A stretch of 64,000 nt of DNA. It comes from Aspidiotus rigidus. Its lineage: Eukaryota; Arthropoda; Insecta; Hemiptera; Diaspididae. A program made the translations under genes and the position numbers. Below are positions 57,720-64,000 of this stretch, piece after piece (positions within the stretch are counted from its first letter, which is position 1; every line of letters begins with the position of its first letter). The stretch is taken from the NCBI GenBank assembly GCA_035079385.1, contig JAVHKY010000034.1, positions 124,001 to 188,000 on the forward strand. Reading direction: 5' to 3'. The notes beneath the pieces are model-generated. The model saw only the letters and a program-made list of their open reading frames with translations, ran no database searches and was not told the origin of the DNA.

Positions 57720-60700
57720 ACTTAGAAAAATTTCGACCCTCGAGCCATATATGATAGGAGAGGGACTTAGAAAAATTTCGACTCTCGAGCTATATATGAT
57801 AGGAGAGGGACTTAGAAAAATTTCGACTCTCGAGCTATAGATGATAGGAGGGGAACTTAGAAAAATTTCGACTCTCGAGCTATATATGATAGAAGGGGGA
57901 CTTAGAAAAATTTCGACTCTCGAGCCATATATGATAGGAGAGGGACTTAGAAAAATTTCGACTCTCGAGCTATATATGATAGAAGGGGGCTTAGAAAAAA
58001 TTTCGAATCTCGAGCTATAGATGATAGGAGGGGAACTTAGAAAAATTTCGACTCTCGAGCTATATATGATAGGAGAGGGACTTAGAAAAATGTCGACTCT
58101 CGAGCTATAGATGATAGGAGGGGAACTTGGAAAAATTTCGACTCTCGAGCTATATATGATAGAAGGGGGACTTAGAAAAATTTCGACTCTCGAGCCATAT
58201 ATGATAGGAGAGGGACTTAGAAAAATTTCGACTCTCGAGCTATATATGATAGAAGGGGGCTTAGAAAAAATTTCGAATCTCGAGCTATAGATGATAGGAG
58301 GGGAACTTAGAAAAATTTCGACTCTCGAGCTATATATGATAGGAGGGGAGGGACTTCGAAAAATTTTGACTCTCGAGCTATATATGATAGAAGGGGGACT
58401 TAGAAAAAATTTCGAATCTCGAGCTATAGATGATAGGAGGGGAACTTGGAAAAATTTCGACTCTCGAGCTATATATGATAGGAGGGGGACTTGGAAAAAT
58501 TTCGACTCTCGAGCCATATATGATAGGAGAGGGACTTAGAAAAATTTCGACTCTCGAGCTATATATGATAGAAGGGGGCTTAGAAAAAATTTCGAATCTC
58601 GAGCTATAGATGATAGGAGGGGAACTTAGAAAAATTTCGACTCTCGAGCTATATATGATAGGAGAGGGACTTAGAAAAATGTCGACTCTCGAGCTATAGA
58701 TGATAGGAGAGGGACTTAGAAAAATTTCGACTCTCGAGCTATATATGATAGAAGGGGGCTTAGAAAAAATTTCGAATCTCGAGCTATAGATGATAGGAGG
58801 GGAACTTAGAAAAATTTCGACTCTCGAGCTATATATGATAGGAGAGGGACTTAGAAAAATGTCGACTCTCGAGCTATAGATGATAGGAGGGGAACTTGGA
58901 AAAATTTCGACTCTCGAGCTATATATGATAGAAGGGGGACTTAGAAAAATTTCGACTCTCGAGCCATATATGATAGGAGAGGGACTTAGAAAAATTTCGA
59001 CTCTCGAGCTATATATGATAGAAGGGGGCTTAGAAAAAATTTCGAATCTCGAGCTATAGATGATAGGAGGGGAACTTAGAAAAATTTCGACTCTCGAGCT
59101 ATATATGATAGGAGGGGAGGGACTTCGAAAAATTTTGACTCTCGAGCTATATATGATAGAAGGGGGACTTAGAAAAAATTTCGAATCTCGAGCTATAGAT
59201 GATAGGAGGGGAACTTGGAAAAATTTCGACTCTCGAGCTATATATGATAGGAGGGGGACTTAGAAAAATTTCGACTCTCGAGCCATATATGATAGGAGAG
59301 GGACTTAGAAAAATTTCGACTCTCGAGCTATATATGATAGAAGGGGGCTTAGAAAAAATTTCGAATCTCGAGCTATATATGATAGAAGGGGGACTTAGAA
59401 AAAATTTCGAATCTCGAGCTATAGATGATAGGAGGGGAACTTGGAAAAATTTCGACTCTCGAGCTATATATGATAGGAGGGGGACTTAGAAAAATTTCGA
59501 CTCTCGAGCCATATATGATAGGAGAGGGACTTAGAAAAATTTCGACTCTCGAGCTATATATGATAGAAGGGGGCTTAGAAAAAATTTCGAATCTCGAGCT
59601 ATATATGATAGAAGGGGGACTTAGAAAAAATTTCGAATCTCGAGCTATAGATGATAGGAGGGGAACTTGGAAAAATTTCGACTCTCGAGCTATATATGAT
59701 AGGAGGGGGACTTAGAAAAATTTCGACTCTCGAGCCATATATGATAGGAGAGGGACTTAGAAAAATTTCGACTCTCGAGCTATATATGATAGAAGGGGGC
59801 TTAGAAAAAATTTCGAATCTCGAGCTATAGATGATAGGAGGGGAACTTAGAAAAATTTCGACTCTCGAGCTATATATGATAGGAGAGGGACTTAGAAAAA
59901 TGTCGACTCTCGAGCTATAGATGATAGGAGGGGAACTTAGAAAAATTTCGACTCTCGAGCTATATATGATAGAAGGGGGACTTAGAAAAATTTCGACTCT
60001 CGAGCTATATATGATAGAAGGGGGCTTAGAAAAAATTTCGAATCTCGAGCTATAGATGATAGGAGGCGAACTTAGAAAAATTTCGACTCTCGAGCTATAT
60101 ATGATAGAAGGGGGCTTAGAAAAAATTTCGAATCTCGAGCTATATATGATAGAAGGGGGACTTAGAAAAATTTCGACTCTCGAGCCATATATGATAGGAG
60201 AGGGACTTAGAAAAATTTCGACTCTCGAGCTATATATGATAGAAGGGGGCTTAGAAAAAATTTCGAATCTCGAGCTATAGATGATAGGAGGGGAACTTAG
60301 AAAAATTTCGACTCTCGAGCTATATATGATAGGAGGGGAGGGACTTCGAAAAATTTTGACTCTCGAGCTATATATGATAGAAGGGGGACTTAGAAAAAAT
60401 TTCGAATCTCGAGCTATAGATGATAGGAGGGGAACTTGGAAAAATTTCGACTCTCGAGCTATATATGATAGGAGGGGGACTTGGAAAAATTTCGACTCTC
60501 GAGCCATATATGATAGGAGAGGGACTTAGAAAAATTTCGACTCTCGAGCTATATATGATAGAAGGGGGCTTAGAAAAAATTTCGAATCTCGAGCTATAGA
60601 TGATAGGAGGGGAACTTAGAAAAATTTCGACTCTCGAGCTATATATGATAGGAGAGGGACTTAGAAAAATGTCGACTCTCGAGCTATAGATGATAGGAGA

Positions 60701-62096
60701 GGGACTTAGAAAAATTTCGACTCTCGAGCTATATATGATAGAAGGGGGCTTAGAAAAAATTTCGAATCTCGAGCTATAGATGATAGGAGGGGAACTTAGA
60801 AAAATTTCGACTCTCGAGCTATATATGATAGGAGAGGGACTTAGAAAAATGTCGACTCTCGAGCTATAGATGATAGGAGGGGAACTTGGAAAAATTTCGA
60901 CTCTCGAGCTATATATGATAGAAGGGGGACTTAGAAAAATTTCGACTCTCGAGCCATATATGATAGGAGAGGGACTTAGAAAAATTTCGACTCTCGAGCT
61001 ATATATGATAGAAGGGGGCTTAGAAAAAATTTCGAATCTCGAGCTATAGATGATAGGAGGGGAACTTAGAAAAATTTCGACTCTCGAGCTATATATGATA
61101 GGAGGGGAGGGACTTCGAAAAATTTTGACTCTCGAGCTATATATGATAGAAGGGGGACTTAGAAAAAATTTCGAATCTCGAGCTATAGATGATAGGAGGG
61201 GAACTTGGAAAAATTTCGACTCTCGAGCTATATATGATAGGAGGGTACTTAGAAAAATTTCGACTCTCGAGCCATATATGATAGGAGAGGGACTTAGAAA
61301 AATTTCGACTCTCGAGCTATATATGATAGAAGGGGGCTTAGAAAAAATTTCGAATCTCGAGCTATATATGATAGAAGGGGGACTTAGAAAAAATTTCGAA
61401 TCTCGAGCTATAGATGATAGGAGGGGAACTTGGAAAAATTTCGACTCTCGAGCTATATATGATAGGAGGGGGACTTGGAAAAATTTCGACTCTCGAGCCA
61501 TATATGATAGGAGAGGGACTTAGAAAAATTTCGACTCTCGAGCTATATATGATAGAAGGGGGCTTAGAAAAAATTTCGAATCTCGAGCTATAGATGATAG
61601 GAGGGGAACTTAGAAAAATTTCGACTCTCGAGCTATATATGATAGGAGAGGGACTTAGAAAAATGTCGACTCTCGAGCTATAGATGATAGGAGGGGAACT
61701 TAGAAAAATTTCGACTCTCGAGCTATATATGATAGAAGGGGGACTTAGAAAAATTTCGACTCTCGAGCTATATATGATAGAAGGGGGCTTAGAAAAAATT
61801 TCGAATCTCGAGCTATAGATGATAGGAGGCGAACTTAGAAAAATTTCGACTCTCGAGCTATATATGATAGGAGGGGAGGGACTTCGAAAAATTTTGACTC
61901 TCGAGCTATATATGATAGAAGGGGGACTTAGAAAAAATTTCGAATCTCGAGCTATAGATGATAGGAGGGGAACTTGGAAAAATTTCGACTCTCGAGCTAT
62001 ATATGATAGGAGGGGGACTTAGAAAAATTTCGACTCTCGAGCCATATATGATAGGAGAGGGACTTAGAAAAATTTCGACTGTCGAGCTATATATGA
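57720..62096. repeat. Satellite array of about 97 tandem 45-bp units
   Basis: Unit: CTCGAGCTATATATGATAG, then (G/A)AGGGG(G)ACTT, then AGAAAAATTTCGACT. About 97 units by length. Variants include CCATATATG for CTATATATG, CTATAGATG, a TTTCGAATCT type, a 46-bp form with six A's, and a 48-bp form with GGGAGGGACTTCG. Variants recur in a fixed order of about six, a higher-order repeat. Because 45 is a multiple of 3 and the unit lacks stops, long frames of a 15-residue repeat appear on both strands; these are not genes. Confidence 0.9.
58143..59245. repeat. Segment of the satellite duplicated at 60133-61235
   Basis: At a constant offset of 1990 bp these two segments agree essentially base for base, including the rare 48-bp unit, until a difference at about 59245 (GGGGGAC against GGGTAC). 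This indicates recent unequal exchange or segmental duplication inside the array. Confidence 0.8.
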
Positions 62097-62190
62097 TCTA
62101 GGCTTCCTTGAATTTTCAATACCAAATCTCATTCGAATCATAAAACAGGTTCCCTGCGTTCCTCGTTTAACTTCGTTAAGGAAGCCGTCA

Positions 62191-62977
62191 TTTTGTCATA
62201 GGTTCGGCACATATCCTCTTTGAGCACTTTCCCAATTTTAGTCCGGGCTTCTGGTCTCACGTCGTGTTCCATGGTTTGGATTACTTGTTCGCAGCTAATG
62301 GCCATGCTTTCAAGCTTACACTGGTTCAGCCTCTCTGGCTGCACGTACTTGATGCCTTTGTCCAGCAGTCTTCTTTCTTCTTCTGTGAAGGTGACGCTTG
62401 ATAGGTTCTCGGTTCTGGGAGCAAATTTATGCTCAACTCTCACTGTCTCTTCCTTTTTTTCTTCTTTCTTCCGGGTCAGTTCGGCAAGCTTCTTCTTGAT
62501 CTGTTTTGTTTGGGCTTCCACTCGTTTTTCCACATAGTCTTCTCCTTTCTTCCCCTCTCCTCCTCTTTCAAACATCATTTCTTTGACTTCTTGCGGGTGG
62601 AGTAACCTGGACAGATGGAAATATTATTGATCATACAGTAGACCATTCAGCCTGGTGATTTTCTTGTAGAGTTCACCAATTTCGTTCTTCACTCTCAATC
62701 TTTCGGCTTGCATCTTGGTGCGTTTCACTGCTGCGCTGTTTCCTGGTAGCCTGATAGTCACATACTTGGGAATAATGCCTAGTCTCAAGCATTCGTTATT
62801 GAACCAAATCTTCACATGTGTCACTCTTAGTTTGACCTTGGTCTTCAGAAACTTAAAAACCTCGTTAACCATGTGTGGTGTGCTATTGTCGGAACTCATA
62901 ATGAGTGAGTGAGGTGTTAGCCAATAAGAACACAATATCATATTATTGTAAGAATAAGTTTCTAAGAAGTGAACCAA
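62191..62977 (-). pseudogene. Penelope-like ORF, N-terminal part
   Basis: A likely start is the ATG at 62899 (MSSDNSTPH); an in-frame ATG at 62977 adds 26 residues from the pLTR. The first section is a Lys/Arg-rich helical region (KMQAERLRVKNEIGELYKKI) ending at an in-frame TAA at 62624-62626. Past the stop the same frame continues with a highly charged coiled coil (EKRVEAQTKQIKKKLAEL), then NLSSVTFTEEERRLLDKGIK, the NLS...T..E...L.KG motif that marks the N-terminal region of Penelope-like RTs. It stops at the nested insertion at TYDK, and the protein resumes in frame at 57640. Confidence 0.75.
62888..62913. repeat. 26-bp inverted repeat flanking the 5' pLTR (inner copy)
   Basis: Perfect complement of 63172-63197. 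The inner copy includes the ATG and first codons of the ORF, so the element's extreme 5' end is an antisense copy of its own start codon region. Confidence 0.85.
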
Positions 62978-63150
62978 TCACAACACAGCATTGTTATAGC
63001 CAATAAGATCACAATGTTATACTATAAAAACTCATGGTTAAGGCCTTGTTCTCCAGTTGCGACACAACTGATGATGGGATAACACCCGGAAGTACTCTTG
63101 TATAAGCAACTAATAAAGTAGATTTGTACAATTGAAAAACCCCTTTTTCA
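62918..63150 (+). repeat. 5' pLTR of the Penelope-like element, inverted
   Basis: Complement of 55665-55883. It is in inverted orientation relative to the 3' copy, as in many Penelope elements. Confidence 0.8.
63056..63110 (+). ncRNA. Hammerhead ribozyme copy with a mutated core
   Basis: Same fold as the copy at 55703-55757, but GAAA is changed to GGAA (A13 to G) and one stem I pair is lost (UUGUA). A13 is invariant in hammerheads, so this copy is expected to be inactive. Confidence 0.65.
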
Positions 63151-63206
63151 ATATCAATGCTCTACTTACATCTCACTCACTCATTATGAGTTCCGACTGA
63201 GCTTTG

Positions 63207-64000
63207 GCTGAATGAATATACAGCTCGTCTTGACGGTATGATGTGATACAAAAATAAGATAATTGGGGGAAAAGAAGGTAGTGAGGCACCTTGAAGAGAG
63301 TCCACATTCCGCTAAATACCGTCCCAATTAAGCTTATTTCTTATCACAAGTTGCATTCACAATTTTCGGGACTTTAGCTCAGTCTACGCTTTGTATGGGG
63401 CGTCTCTTTTAAATTGACGCATAGTAACAAACGCCCTGAGAAGTTTTTATGATGGTCTTTCATCAGTTGGCAAACCATGACAGTTTTTTCAAGAGTGGTC
63501 CCACTCTTCTACAGGTCAAGGTCGCCAATGACGTATTTTCCAATTGATGTCATTGATGACCACAAAAATATTACTTTTCAATAGGGAGCCTGTTTTATCG
63601 GGGGAGGGGGGGGGGGCTTTGAAAAAAACGTCCGCTATCCCCACCGGCCAGCAAAAAATGGAGCTCGAAAATTTTCTAAGTCCCCTTCCTATCATATACA
63701 GCTTGAGGGGCGGAGCCTGTGACGTCATAATTTGATGACGTCATAGGTCAGCCTTGTGACGTCACAATCTACATTTTTCATATTCTACGTGCCTCATAAA
63801 ACAGACTCCCTGCCACCCCTCGTTCAACTCCCCGTGAGTTTTTTTCGTTTTGTCACGCTTTTAACAGGGAACCTGTTTTATGGGGGGCTTTTTGAGAAAT
63901 TTGCCGTGCGCCGTCCAGCAAAAAAATTGGAAAATTTCGACTCTTGAGCCATATATGATAGGAGGGGGACTTCCATAAAACAGTTGAAAAACTGTATGGG
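63207..64000. repeat. Flanking repeat and Family A ends
   Basis: Right flank of the Penelope target: CTCAGTCTACGCTTTGTA near 63370 is an inverted partner of AGCATAGACTGAGCTTTG at 55647-55664, so the target locus was itself an inverted repeat. From 63585 come a diverged Family A-like end (GGGAGCCTGTTTTATCGGGG), TGACGTCA sites at about 63720-63762, CATAAAACAGACTCCCTG, and a fresh Family A left end at 63863 preceded by TTTT that runs off the window. Confidence 0.5.

Larger units (their letters stand above)
57644..62190 (-). mobile_element. Family A element, giant copy A9, nested in the Penelope ORF
   Basis: Left end AACAGGGAACCTGTTTTATG, right end GAAGCCGTCA, with TTTT on both sides (57640-57643 and 62191-62194). 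Joining the flanks with one TTTT keeps the Penelope frame open (TYDK followed by TQVMQ), so TTTT is a target duplication and the boundaries are firm. 76 bp of left end and about 94 bp of right end enclose about 4.38 kb of 45-bp repeats. No protein is encoded. Confidence 0.8.
55665..63194 (-). mobile_element. Penelope-like retroelement with a nested Family A insertion
   Basis: Defined by a 12-bp target duplication, inverted terminal repeats (pLTRs) of about 220 bp at both ends, hammerhead ribozyme motifs in each, and a minus-strand ORF with Penelope-type RT and a C-terminal GIY-YIG endonuclease. Inverted pLTRs and GIY-YIG are known features of Penelope-like elements. Length without the insertion is about 3.0 kb. 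The ORF has two in-frame stops, two frameshifts and the insertion, so the copy is dead. Confidence 0.85.

Noticed and set aside
57669..61501. Long repetitive frames (up to 377 codons) on both strands as repeat proteins
   Set aside because: They track the 45-bp satellite, exist on both strands, and change frame with 46-bp units. No domain or start context supports them.
57720..62096. CRISPR array
   Set aside because: Units are contiguous without unique spacers, the genome is eukaryotic, and no cas genes are present.

Overview
This window is repeat-dense eukaryotic DNA, most likely from an insect or another arthropod. That placement is an inference from the mix of elements: Jockey- and R1-type LINE sequence, a Penelope-like element, FLYWCH-finger DNA transposons, and hAT-, CACTA- and mariner-type non-autonomous elements. 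There is no bacterial gene organisation and no complete host gene. The only good host-gene candidate is a 102-bp internal coiled-coil exon at 17763-17864 (+) with canonical splice sites, so much of the window may be intron or intergenic DNA.

Layout. 1-1793 is a CACTA-like inverted-repeat element holding a 340-bp palindrome and a FLYWCH transposon (471-1622). 1794-2690 is very AT-rich. 3.2-6.2 kb mixes short composite repeats with decayed LINE reverse transcriptase. 6.2-8.4 kb shows no gene. 8.4-12.6 kb is dense composite repeat. 12.6-14.9 kb shows no gene. 15.4-17.5 kb is an array rich in the palindrome TGACGTCA. 17.7-19 kb holds the exon and LINE remnants. 20.6-21.6 kb is a complete CACTA-like element. 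21.9-25.3 kb is an array of about 130-bp units, split by a hAT element with a perfect 8-bp target duplication and by a solo LTR with a 5-bp duplication. 26.2-27.7 kb and 35.7-36.6 kb are clusters of the main local repeat family (called Family A here). 31.7-32.2 kb is a mariner-like MITE and 32.7-33.3 kb a second FLYWCH element. 39.5-45.0 kb is a large foldback element into which a 5'-inverted (twin-primed) Jockey LINE has inserted. 47.8-48.7 kb holds a foldback and an orphan acidic ORF. 49.6-51.5 kb holds two tandem arrays. 55.7-63.2 kb is a Penelope-like element, ORF on the minus strand.

The Penelope-like element is the most informative part. It has a 12-bp target duplication, inverted terminal repeats each with a hammerhead ribozyme motif (one with an intact core), an RT plus GIY-YIG reading frame, and a 4.5-kb Family A insertion in the middle of the ORF. 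That insertion contains about 97 tandem 45-bp units. Removing it, with one copy of a TTTT duplication, restores the reading frame across the junction, which dates the insertion after the Penelope-like copy arrived. Family A copies elsewhere carry only none to a few 45-bp units, so the family looks like a mobile seed for satellite DNA.

All transposon reading frames except the Jockey segment are broken. No autonomous DNA transposase, rRNA gene, intact tRNA gene or CRISPR was found.
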